Shown: positions 1 to 6,264, numbered from the stretch's first letter. The stretch is DNA of 6,421 bases from Verrucomicrobiota bacterium (GCA_026397695.1 JAPLUJ010000642.1:1-6421); one strand, 5' to 3'. Translations and numbers: made by a program. The notes: generated by a model not told the origin, from the sequence alone.

Positions 1-750
1 ATCGGCATGAAGTTCGTGCTGGTCCCGGCGGGCTCGTTCATGATGGGCAGTCCCCCCGAGGAGGAGGGCAGATACAAGGGCGAGGAACCCTATCACAAGG
101 TAACTTTCGCCAAGCCGTTTTACATTTCGATCTGCCAAACAACGCAAGGAAATTGGAAAACCGTGATGGGCACGATGCCATGGGATGGCAAATCCCGCGC
201 GAAAAACGACCCCGACAACGCGGTCAATTATGTCAATTGGGATGATGCGACGAGCTTCTGCGCCAAGCTCGGAGAAACAGACGGCGGGTCGTACCGTCTG
301 CCAACGGAAGCCGAATGGGAATATGCGTGCCGTGCGGGCACGACGACCCGTTACTGCTATGGCGACGATCCGAAGGCCGAAAAGCTGGGTGAATATGCAT
401 GGTTCCAGGGCAACTGGGGCACTGATGATAGCACCATGTTCGTACACAAGGTCGGCCAGAAGAAACCGAACTTGTGGGGCCTCCACGACATGCACGGCAA
501 TGTTTGGGAAATGACGATGGATGTGAAGCGGGACAATTACGAGGGAGCGCCTGCGGACGGCAGCTCATGGGAAGGAGACGGGACAGATACGGATGAAGCC
601 GGTCCGCCCCATCCCTTGCGTGGCGGCGGTTCGCACAGTTCCGACAGACGTGTCCGCTCGGCCAGCCGCCACGCCTATCGCCAGAAACACCTGAGCCACT
701 ACGTCGGATTTCGCATCACATGTGTGGCCCGCCCGAACAAAGGGCAATAG
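1..750 (+). CDS. FGE/SUMF1-domain protein (5' partial), cysteine-less formylglycine-generating-enzyme homologue
   Basis: The reading frame is open from base 1, and the first Met (base 7) sits where family members usually read 'GMKFVLVPAG', so the real start is upstream of the window. Counting from that Met, the fold's usual landmarks appear in order: VPAGSFMMGS at 7-16, a degenerate TQGNW segment at 46-50, YRLPTEAEWEYACRAG at 96-111, GLHDMHGNVWEM at 158-169, RGGGSHSSDRRVRSASR at 205-221 and the terminal GFRI at 234-237. These identify the SUMF1/C-type-lectin-like fold. True FGE converts a sulfatase cysteine to formylglycine with a conserved Cys pair just after the RGGS motif. Aligning RSASR here with RCAAR of FGE puts Gly and Asp at the two cysteine positions, so FGE activity is not expected. 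Such cysteine-less domains are common as stand-alone or fused modules, and their roles are mostly unknown. A missing N-terminal part could hold a signal peptide or another domain. The family is clear; the function is not. Confidence 0.85.
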   Translation: MGMKFVLVPAGSFMMGSPPEEEGRYKGEEPYHKVTFAKPFYISICQTTQGNWKTVMGTMPWDGKSRAKNDPDNAVNYVNWDDATSFCAKLGETDGGSYRLPTEAEWEYACRAGTTTRYCYGDDPKAEKLGEYAWFQGNWGTDDSTMFVHKVGQKKPNLWGLHDMHGNVWEMTMDVKRDNYEGAPADGSSWEGDGTDTDEAGPPHPLRGGGSHSSDRRVRSASRHAYRQKHLSHYVGFRITCVARPNKGQ

Positions 751-777
751 CGCTAGGAGCTGATGTAGAACAATGCC

Positions 778-1518
778 ATGACACCACCAACAAGCGTATT
801 TGCTTCACTCGCCCTCTTCCTCATGATCCAGGGGAACGCGGTCGCTGCACCGCCCGACCGTTGGCGGCAGGATCCCCCGGATGTGAGCGTCGAATTCCTC
901 GTCGCCGGACATCCGCTCCCGCAGCAGGCGACACGCGGCGGCGCGGCCTTCGTCGCCGTCCCGCGCTGGGGACTCGAATACGAGATTCGGATCACTAATC
1001 ACGAGCGGCATGACCGCGTCCTGTTCGCCATCGGCGTGGATGGCCTTTCCGTCATCGACGGCAGCAGTGCCTCCGAGTACTCCGGCGGTTACGTGCTCAA
1101 TCCGGGTGGCTCCACCCGCATCCGGGGATGGCGCCGAGGCCTCGACCGGGTGGCGGCATTCACGTTTACCCACAGGGACGACAGCTATGCCGGACGGACC
1201 GGACGGAGAGACCACATCGGGGAAGTCATGGTTTGGGCGATCCGGGAGCAGAGCAGCGTCATCACGCCGAAGTCAGAAGCAGCGGGGGAAAAGGCAGCCG
1301 GCAGAAGCGCCCTCCATTCGGGGGGGGACACCGGCACCGGCTACGGCAATGAGTTGGTCGATCCCGTGCGGACCACGCATTTCGCCCGCTCCGGTTCGGT
1401 GCGGCAGCTGAAGTTCAGCTACGGCTTGCGTCCCGCCGTGAAACCCGATTACCAGAGTGACGGGTCGGGAGGTGCCTTCACCCCGCCCCCGCCGGGATGG
1501 AAAAGGAAATCTCCGTGA
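778..1518 (+). CDS. Secreted protein of unknown function with a conserved-looking central domain
   Basis: A 246-residue protein. The start at 778 is forced: an in-frame stop lies at 766-768 and there is no other start between. An AGGAG at 755-759 is about 18 bases away, too far to be ideal. Residues 1-24 look like a Sec signal peptide: hydrophobic core at 7-17 and AVA|A at 21-24, though without a positive charge in the n-region. The mature part has a region at about 66-157 (YEIRITN at 68-74, VDGLSVIDG at 87-95, a GYVLNPGG turn at 104-111, IRGWRRGLD at 115-123, DSYAGRTGRRDHIG at 135-148). From memory this resembles a family of uncharacterised bacterial proteins with 'YEIRI.N', 'VDG.NVV.G', 'IRGWRKSL' and 'DSYAARTGRPDNVG' motifs, followed by a GTGxG segment as at 186-190. 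I know no assigned function. The C-terminus (229-246) is Gly/Pro-rich with a basic end. It lies 27 bases after the SUMF1-domain gene, so the two may be co-transcribed. Confidence 0.75.
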   Translation: MTPPTSVFASLALFLMIQGNAVAAPPDRWRQDPPDVSVEFLVAGHPLPQQATRGGAAFVAVPRWGLEYEIRITNHERHDRVLFAIGVDGLSVIDGSSASEYSGGYVLNPGGSTRIRGWRRGLDRVAAFTFTHRDDSYAGRTGRRDHIGEVMVWAIREQSSVITPKSEAAGEKAAGRSALHSGGDTGTGYGNELVDPVRTTHFARSGSVRQLKFSYGLRPAVKPDYQSDGSGGAFTPPPPGWKRKSP

Positions 1519-1646
1519 TCTCAATTCTGCAGTCGGCATCCAACTGCCAGGAAATTGCTTTCCCGGACTTGTGTATCAAGACCATGGCCGGACCGGAGGG
1601 CGGAAAAATGGGGGGACGGAAACGACGTGAAACCGGCAGCACCGGA

Positions 1647-1669
1647 GCCGACCAAGGCGTTGGTCCGGC
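1647..1669. repeat. Short stem-loop (GACCAA-GGCG-TTGGTC)
   Basis: GACCAA (1650-1655) pairs with TTGGTC (1660-1665) across a four-base GGCG loop. Past one bulged C (1666) the stem continues as GCC/GGC, giving nine pairs in all. No T-run follows, so it is not a standard intrinsic terminator. It lies between the secreted-protein gene and the gldA operon and could be an RNA hairpin or simply chance in GC-rich DNA. Confidence 0.35.
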
Positions 1670-1720
1670 GGGATCATGCTGGGAAATATTGGGATTTAGT
1701 CAGAATCATGCTAAGTCTCC

Positions 1721-1753
1721 GCGAACTCGAAAAGGCGTCTCCGCTCAGTTCGC
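1721..1753. repeat. 7-bp inverted repeat GCGAACT/AGTTCGC
   Basis: GCGAACT (1721-1727) and AGTTCGC (1747-1753) are perfect inverted copies separated by 19 bases, about 70-100 bases upstream of the leader ORF. The spacing suits either a loop or an operator with two half-sites about 2.5 helical turns apart (centre to centre 26 bases). No repressor gene is in the window to pair it with, so any regulatory role is speculation. Confidence 0.25.
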
Positions 1754-1804
1754 CTCGATGTGAGAATAAGGGTTGCGTGCGGGGTGGGGGATCTGCTTGG
1801 CTGT

Positions 1805-1811
1805 GAGGGGG
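1805..1811 (+). promoter_or_regulatory. Shine-Dalgarno-like GAGGGGG before the leader ORF
   Basis: GAGGGGG ends seven bases before the ATG at 1819, which is good spacing for a ribosome binding site. It is much better placed for that ATG than for the gldA ATG at 1860, which has no purine-rich SD directly ahead of it. This supports ribosome entry at the leader ORF and delivery to gldA by coupling. Confidence 0.45.
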
Positions 1812-1818
1812 CTGCATA

Positions 1819-1863
1819 ATGGCAGTTCCAGAATCGTTGAAATTCAAGCTAACAAAAATATGA
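1819..1863 (+). CDS. Possible 14-codon leader peptide coupled to gldA
   Basis: The ORF reads MAVPESLKFKLTKI and stops at TGA 1861-1863, which overlaps the gldA ATG (1860-1862) as ATGA. It has a well-spaced GAGGGGG ribosome binding site (1805-1811), whereas gldA itself is preceded by an A-rich stretch without an SD. This is the usual layout for translational coupling, and the same ATGA junction recurs between gldA and the next gene. The peptide shows no obvious attenuator signature such as a run of one regulatory amino acid. It could be a true translational enabler, the relic of a longer gene or a chance ORF. Coding potential cannot be judged from 14 codons. Confidence 0.35.
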   Translation: MAVPESLKFKLTKI

Positions 1864-2877
1864 ACAAGGTATTTATTGCACCCGGTAGGTATGTTCAGGG
1901 ACGGAATGCGCTGCACGAGGCGGGCGTGCTGGTCGGCGCGTTGGGCAAACGCGTGATGACGCTGTGGGACGCCCAGGTGAAAGGGATCGTGGGCGAAACC
2001 CTGCTGGCCAGTCTGCAAAAAGCCGGGCTGGATGTGGAAGATGTGGTGTTCAACGGGGACTCGACCCGGGCCGAGGCCGCCCGCGTGGCCCAAATCATCC
2101 GGGATAAGAAAGTGGATGTGATCATGGGGGTGGGCGGCGGCAAAACCCTGGACACCGCCAAGGCGGCTGCGGCCGCCGCCGGCGTGAAGGTGGTGACCTG
2201 TCCGACGGTGGCCTCTAACGACTCGCCCACCAGTTCCTTCACGGTGTGGTATGACGAGCAGGGGAACTGCACCGGTTTCGAGAGTTGGGGCACCAATCCC
2301 GCATTGGTGTTAGTGGACACCCAGGTGATCGCGCAGGCGCCGGTGCGGACGTTTGTGGCGGGCATGGGCGACGCGTTGTCCACCGCGCTGGAGGCCGAGG
2401 CTTGTTTCAAAGCACGCGGCCCGAACCTGGCCGGGGGCACCGCCACCATGGCGGCGCGCACCCTGGCCCGGCTTTGTTATGACATTCTGCGGGCTGGGAT
2501 TCGAGAGTTGCGGCTGTGCCACGGCGCACATGGTGGCCAACTGCCTGCCGTCGTTTCCCGAGTGCCATGGTTTGATGCACGGGCATGAGGTCGGCTTCGG
2601 CATCATCACCCAGTTGTGTCTGGACGACGACATGCCGGTCGAGCGTATCTATCGGATAGTCGATTTCGAGCTTGCGATTGGTTTGCCGGTGACTTTCGCC
2701 GATCTCGGGTTGCCCGGGGTGACCCGCGAGCGGTTGGCACGCATCGGCGAGATCTGTGCGGGTCCCGGATCGCTGTGTGAGAATCATCCGTTTCCGGTCA
2801 CTGCGGATGACATCGTGAACGCGATGATCGCGGCGGACGCGCTGGGCGAGGAACGCAAGCGGTTGCTCAAGCCATGA
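1860..2877 (+). pseudogene. gldA: Glycerol dehydrogenase (GldA family), broken by internal deletion and frameshift
   Basis: GldA is a zinc-dependent iron-type alcohol dehydrogenase that oxidises glycerol to dihydroxyacetone with NAD+. The start at 1860 fits because MNKVFIAPGRYVQG matches the family's N-terminus; an in-frame Met at 1773 would add 29 unrelated residues. Residues 90-98 (GVGGGKTLD) form the dinucleotide-binding glycine motif, CPTVASNDSPTSS (114-126) the conserved central strand, and GMGDALST (168-175) carries the first zinc ligand, Asp171. After LCYDIL (205-210, base 2489) the frame fails: frame 1 continues out of phase and stops at 2586-2588 (242 residues). The rest of GldA resumes in the +1 frame at about 2491 with GLGFESCGCATAHMVAN and GLMHGHEVGFG, holding the two zinc-ligand histidines (codons 2527 and 2578), and ends at 2877. 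Compared with E. coli GldA (367 residues, recalled), about 31 residues of the helical segment between these blocks are absent. Both histidines are lost from the in-frame product, so it should be inactive. A sequencing or assembly error remains possible. Confidence 0.85.
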
Positions 2878-4616
2878 GAACCCGGGAGTCGATGTGGGCC
2901 GGGATCAAGGCGGATCCTGCGTGTGATGTGCTGATCCTGGGCGGCGGGGTGAACGGCACCGGCTTGATGCGCGAACTGGCCCTGCAAGGGGTACGGTGCA
3001 TTCTGATAGACAAGGACGACTATGCGGCAGGCGCCAGTTCGAAATCCTCGCGCATGATCCATGGCGGTTTGCGCTATCTGGAAAACGCCGAGTTCAAACT
3101 GGTGAGCGAGTCGGTGCGCGAACGCAACCTGCTGCTCAAGTATGCGCCGCACTATGTGGAGCCGCTGCGCACGACCATTCCCATCACCTCGTGGTTGGCT
3201 GGCCTGGTCAAATCGCCGTTGGTTTTTTTCAAGCTGCCGGTGACGCCTGGCGGACGGGGTGCGGCGATCGTCAAACTCGGTTTGTGTTTTTACGATCTGA
3301 TCACGGGCCGGGACCGCCAGACCCCGCGCCACTTTTTTCTAGCGAAAACAAAATCGTTGCGGGAAATCCCGGAACTCAAGCGCGAAATCGTTTGCACGGC
3401 AACCTACTGGGACGCGTGGATCAGCCACCCGGAACGCCTGTGTTTCGACATGGCCCGCGAGGCGTGCCGCGCGCTGCCGGCGTGCGCCGCGCTGAACTAT
3501 GTGACGGCGGAAAAGTCCGACCGCGACCATGTCCTGCTGCGCGACCTGGCGAGCGGCGAAACTCAGACCGTTAGACCTAAGGTGGTGGTGAATGCCACCG
3601 GCGCGTGGGTCGATTTTGCCAACGGCGCCCTGGGGGTGGAGACACGCTTCATGGGTGGCACCAACGGCTCGCACCTGGTGATCGACAACCAGGCGTTGTA
3701 TGACGCGCTGGGCGACCGCATGGTGTATTACGAGCACACCGACGGGCGGATCTGCATTGTTTTCCGGGTCGCGGACAAGGTGATCATGGGCTCGACCGAC
3801 ATCCGGGTTGTCAACCCGGACGAGGCGGTGTGTGAGGACGTTGAAATCGACTATATGATGCAGACCCTCAAGGGTGTTTTCCCCGGACTGAAGCTGTCGC
3901 ACGGCGACATTGTGCATGTGTTCTGCGGGGTGCGCCCGTTGCCGGCCTCCGGCTTGGACTATACGAGCCGCGTGTCGCGCGGTCATCAATTGGCGCTTTC
4001 CGATACGGATGGGTCACGCGGATTTCCGATCTATAGCATGATCGGCGGCAAACTCACCACCTTCCGGGCGTTTGCCGAGCAGGCGGCGGATAAAGTGTTA
4101 GATATACTTGACAGGACGCGCGAGGCATCCACCCGCGACAAGGTCTATTTCGGGGCGGAAGGATATCCCAAAGGCGCGGCGGAGAAGCAGCAGTGGATCG
4201 GGCGTGTGGCGGCAGCTAACGGGCTGGCGGTGGAGCGTGTAGCCGCGTTGCTGGAACGCTACGGGACGCAGGCGGAGTATTGGGCGCAGCAACCGGATCC
4301 CGCATGGCGGGTGCCGCTCAACACGCTGCCCGACTACACCGTGGGCGAGATCCGCATGATCGCCCGGGACGAACAAGTGCTGCATCTATCTGATTTAGTG
4401 CGGCGGCGCAGTGTGATCACCTTGTTAGGACGGGCGGACGAATACGCGCTCGCCGAACTGGCGGAAATCGTCGGGGATGTGCTCGGCTGGGACGGGGAGC
4501 GGCGCAGCCGTGAAATCCGTCTGGCGCTGGCCGAGGCGAATGCCGGGAAACCATCTGCCCACAGACCTGATGGCAACCCCGGCAGGATGGACCGCGACAT
4601 TGTCGGTGATGAATAA
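2874..4616 (+). CDS. glpD: FAD-dependent glycerol-3-phosphate dehydrogenase family protein (GlpD/EryB-like)
   Basis: A 580-residue flavoprotein of the GlpD family, which oxidises sn-glycerol 3-phosphate to dihydroxyacetone phosphate and passes electrons to quinone at the membrane. The N-terminal FAD-binding Rossmann motif is DVLILGGGVNGTG (18-30), with the acidic strand end ILIDKDD at 43-49. The family signature SSKSSRMIHGGLRYLE spans 55-70. NATGAWV (240-246) closes the FAD domain. GSTDI (306-310), CGVRPLPAS (351-359) and IGGKLTTFR (390-398) are the expected active-site and FAD-domain blocks. The helical C-terminal domain covers about 420-560, then a charged tail. E. coli GlpD has KGSH where this has NGSH (264-267). 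Residues about 103-150 and the RPLPAS...SR.H stretch recall EryB-type polyol-phosphate dehydrogenases, so the substrate may be another polyol phosphate such as erythritol phosphate (inference). The start overlaps the gldA stop as ATGA; Met7 at 2892, preceded by GGGAG, is an alternative. A kinase follows 30 bases downstream. Confidence 0.88.
   Translation: MRTRESMWAGIKADPACDVLILGGGVNGTGLMRELALQGVRCILIDKDDYAAGASSKSSRMIHGGLRYLENAEFKLVSESVRERNLLLKYAPHYVEPLRTTIPITSWLAGLVKSPLVFFKLPVTPGGRGAAIVKLGLCFYDLITGRDRQTPRHFFLAKTKSLREIPELKREIVCTATYWDAWISHPERLCFDMAREACRALPACAALNYVTAEKSDRDHVLLRDLASGETQTVRPKVVVNATGAWVDFANGALGVETRFMGGTNGSHLVIDNQALYDALGDRMVYYEHTDGRICIVFRVADKVIMGSTDIRVVNPDEAVCEDVEIDYMMQTLKGVFPGLKLSHGDIVHVFCGVRPLPASGLDYTSRVSRGHQLALSDTDGSRGFPIYSMIGGKLTTFRAFAEQAADKVLDILDRTREASTRDKVYFGAEGYPKGAAEKQQWIGRVAAANGLAVERVAALLERYGTQAEYWAQQPDPAWRVPLNTLPDYTVGEIRMIARDEQVLHLSDLVRRRSVITLLGRADEYALAELAEIVGDVLGWDGERRSREIRLALAEANAGKPSAHRPDGNPGRMDRDIVGDE
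2884..2888 (+). promoter_or_regulatory. GGGAG ahead of an alternative start (2892) of the GlpD-like gene
   Basis: GGGAG lies three bases before the in-frame ATG at 2892, much like the close GGGAG before the kinase ATG. The upstream ATG at 2874 has no SD and depends on the ATGA overlap with gldA. Because gldA is frameshifted, ribosomes would stop about 290 bases earlier, so independent initiation at 2892 could matter. The Rossmann motif remains intact from either start. Confidence 0.3.
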
Positions 4617-4638
4617 ACGTTTTCTTGAAATCAACGAA

Positions 4639-4644
4639 AGGGAG
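4639..4644 (+). promoter_or_regulatory. Ribosome binding site of the FGGY kinase gene
   Basis: AGGGAG, within GAAAGGGAG, ends two bases before the ATG at 4647. The AAGG part gives more normal spacing. It fixes the kinase start, and the 30-base gap to the preceding gene contains no promoter or terminator, in keeping with one transcript. Confidence 0.55.
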
Positions 4645-4646
4645 CC

Positions 4647-6152
4647 ATGAGTTATTTGTTAGGCATAGATGTGGGATCGACCAATCTCAAGGCGGTGTTG
4701 TTCGGCACCGACGGGCGGGTGGTTGCCAGGCATGACGTGGCGACCGTGTGTGATCACCCGGATCCGGCGCATCCGGAGTGGGCCGTGTGGCAACCCGAAC
4801 AGATCTGGTCGGGCATCGCGAGCGCGGTCCGCGCGGTGGCGTCAACGGTGGATGCAGGGCAGATCCTGGGGGTGGCGGTGACCGGCATGGGCATGGACGG
4901 CTTGCCGATCGACAAAGCGGGCAAGTGGCTCTATCCATTCGTGAGCTGGCATTGTCCACGCACCGCGCCGCAGCAAACGTGGTGGCTGGAGCATATCGGT
5001 GCGGACGAACAATTCGCCCGCGGCGGCAATCAGGTCTGGACGTTCAACACCGCGCTGCGACTGCGATGGATGCGTGAAAATGAACCGGCGATCCTCGCGC
5101 AGACCCATAAGTGGTTGTTGATAGAGGATTTTGTCAATTTCATGTTATGCGGCGAACTGGCCACGGACTACAGCATGGCATCGACCACCTTGTTGTTCGA
5201 CCAGCGGACGCGCACCTGGAATGACGACTTCCTGCAGCGCTCGGAGATAGACAGATCGGTGCTGTGCGACCCCTTGCCGGCAGGCACGTTGCTCGGGCGG
5301 GTGCACCAGACGGCGGCCGCATCCACCGGACTCAAGGTGGGCACGCCCGTCGTGTTAGGCGGACACGATTATTGTTGCGGCTGCCTGCCGACGGGGGCCT
5401 TCGAACCGGGGGTGCTGCTCGATGTGTTAGGGACCTGGGAGATGGTGGTGTCGGCGCTGGACCAACCGGTCCTGACGCCCGAGGTCCAGCGCATGGGCGT
5501 GTTGGTGGACTCGCATGTGGCGCGCGACCGCTACGCCGTGATGGGAGCCACGGTGGCGGCGGACATGTTGGAGTGGTGCAAGCGGGAAATAGGCCTGCCA
5601 AACTCCGGATCTAACAATGGAGATGATGCCGGCGACGCCGAGTGGGCGCGGCTGATAGAGCTCGCCTCACAAGCGCCGATCGGCAGCCACGGGGTTTTCT
5701 TCCGGCCGCACATGTCGGGCAGTTTCTGTCCGGTGCTCGATCCGTCAGCCACCGGCGCGTTCACCGGGTTGCGCAACATCGCGAACCGCGGCGACCTGTT
5801 CCGCGCGGTCATCGAGGGCCTGAACTATCAATTCCTCGACATCATCCGCGCCTTCGGCCACGGACTGGGCGTGCACAGTGACAAGATCGTGGTCATCGGC
5901 GGACCTACAAAAAACCGGCTGTGGATGCAAAACAAGGCGGACGTGACCGGCATCGTGGTGGAGGTCCCCGACATGGAGGAGGCGGTTCCGTTAGGTGCCG
6001 CCATCCTCGCCGGCATCGGCACCGGCGTCTATCGCGACGAAGCGGACGCCTTCAGCCAGGTCTATCGGCCGGGCACGTCCTATGTGCCGGACCCGCAGGC
6101 GCATGCGCTCTATCAGGAACTGTACGCGCAGTATGGCTCCATATTCAAGTGA
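4647..6152 (+). CDS. FGGY-family carbohydrate kinase, probably polyol or sugar kinase (not canonical GlpK)
   Basis: A 501-residue, full-length FGGY kinase of the ASKHA fold, transferring the ATP gamma-phosphate to a sugar or polyol. Visible blocks are the phosphate-1 motif GIDVGSTNLKAV (6-17), the segment VTGMGMDGLPID (78-89) where GlpK would have its N-Q-R-E-T motif, the GGHD motif (238-241) with Asp241 as the likely catalytic base, the phosphate-2 motif DVLGTWE (259-265), and the adenosine-binding GGPTKNRLWMQNKADV (418-433). VPLGAAILAGIGTGVY (447-462) is typical of the C-terminal lobe. The absence of the GlpK motif argues against ordinary glycerol kinase; xylulokinase-, fuculokinase- or erythritol-kinase-like members look closer, but I cannot fix the substrate. 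A short polar insert (about 320-332, Asn/Gly/Asp-rich) is probably a surface loop. With the adjacent FAD-dependent polyol-phosphate dehydrogenase it makes a coherent kinase-then-oxidation pathway, likely cytosolic and co-transcribed. Confidence 0.88.
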   Translation: MSYLLGIDVGSTNLKAVLFGTDGRVVARHDVATVCDHPDPAHPEWAVWQPEQIWSGIASAVRAVASTVDAGQILGVAVTGMGMDGLPIDKAGKWLYPFVSWHCPRTAPQQTWWLEHIGADEQFARGGNQVWTFNTALRLRWMRENEPAILAQTHKWLLIEDFVNFMLCGELATDYSMASTTLLFDQRTRTWNDDFLQRSEIDRSVLCDPLPAGTLLGRVHQTAAASTGLKVGTPVVLGGHDYCCGCLPTGAFEPGVLLDVLGTWEMVVSALDQPVLTPEVQRMGVLVDSHVARDRYAVMGATVAADMLEWCKREIGLPNSGSNNGDDAGDAEWARLIELASQAPIGSHGVFFRPHMSGSFCPVLDPSATGAFTGLRNIANRGDLFRAVIEGLNYQFLDIIRAFGHGLGVHSDKIVVIGGPTKNRLWMQNKADVTGIVVEVPDMEEAVPLGAAILAGIGTGVYRDEADAFSQVYRPGTSYVPDPQAHALYQELYAQYGSIFK

Positions 6153-6174
6153 CTATTCAGCGTTGTCAGCGTGG

Positions 6175-6218
6175 CTGGAGCCTCTGGCTCCGGACCGTGC
6201 CCGGAGCGTCTCGCTCCG
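6175..6218. repeat. Tandem palindromes with identical TCT loops after the kinase gene
   Basis: Hairpin 1: GGAGCC (6177-6182), loop TCT, GGCTCC (6186-6191), extended by a T-G and a C-G pair to 6175-6193. Hairpin 2: CGGAGCG (6202-6208), loop TCT, CGCTCCG (6212-6218). The stems share GGAGC/GCTCC, and the pair closing the loop is C-G in one and G-C in the other, a compensatory change. The middle arms can also pair with each other as GCTCCGG (6187-6193) with CCGGAGC (6201-6207), an alternative seven-pair hairpin. It begins 22 bases after the kinase stop. No T-run follows, so it is not a classical intrinsic terminator. A REP-like role in mRNA 3'-end protection or attenuation is plausible but inferred. 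Confidence 0.7.
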
Positions 6219-6264
6219 TGTCTGAATTCGCATGATATGTTGAAGCCGGTATGATTCCAAGGAG

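Larger units (their letters stand above)
1519..1818. other. Gene-free stretch before the polyol operon
   Basis: I see no credible gene in these 300 bases. Open frames of 80-90 codons exist here (for example 1555-1806), but their translations are compositionally odd, match no family I know and lack ribosome binding sites. The stretch should hold the promoter of the gldA operon, yet no convincing -35/-10 pair is visible. The best pairing (TTGGGA near 1689 with a TAAG-containing box near 1711) is poor. Two inverted repeats, listed separately, are the only structure seen. TGTGAG occurs twice (1759 and 1802), but without a partner half-site. Confidence 0.6.

Noticed and set aside
1689..1716. Possible sigma70 promoter (TTGGGA ... 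CTAAGT)
   Set aside because: The -35 is a partial match and the -10 is poor; many equal matches would occur by chance.
1555..1806. An 83-codon open frame in the intergenic stretch
   Set aside because: No ribosome binding site and no recognisable family; the overlapping frame 1497-1763 is equally open, as expected in GC-rich DNA.
1773..1859. A longer gldA start giving 29 extra residues
   Set aside because: The extension has no family resemblance, while the sequence from 1860 begins exactly like GldA; no suitable SD precedes 1773.
2481..2500. Programmed frameshift in gldA
   Set aside because: No slippery heptamer or stimulatory structure is evident, and a frame change alone would not restore the missing helical segment.
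1860..2877. Glycerol-1-phosphate dehydrogenase (AraM/EgsA) instead of GldA
   Set aside because: The CPTVASNDSPTSS and APVRTFVAGMGDALST blocks match GldA, not EgsA, as I recall them.
6175..6218. Intrinsic terminator after the kinase gene
   Set aside because: The hairpins are strong, but no T-run follows either one on the + strand, so they are listed as palindromic repeats instead.
6250..6262. GGTATGATTCC resembling a tRNA T-loop
   Set aside because: No acceptor, anticodon or D arm can be drawn around it, and the T-stem does not close.
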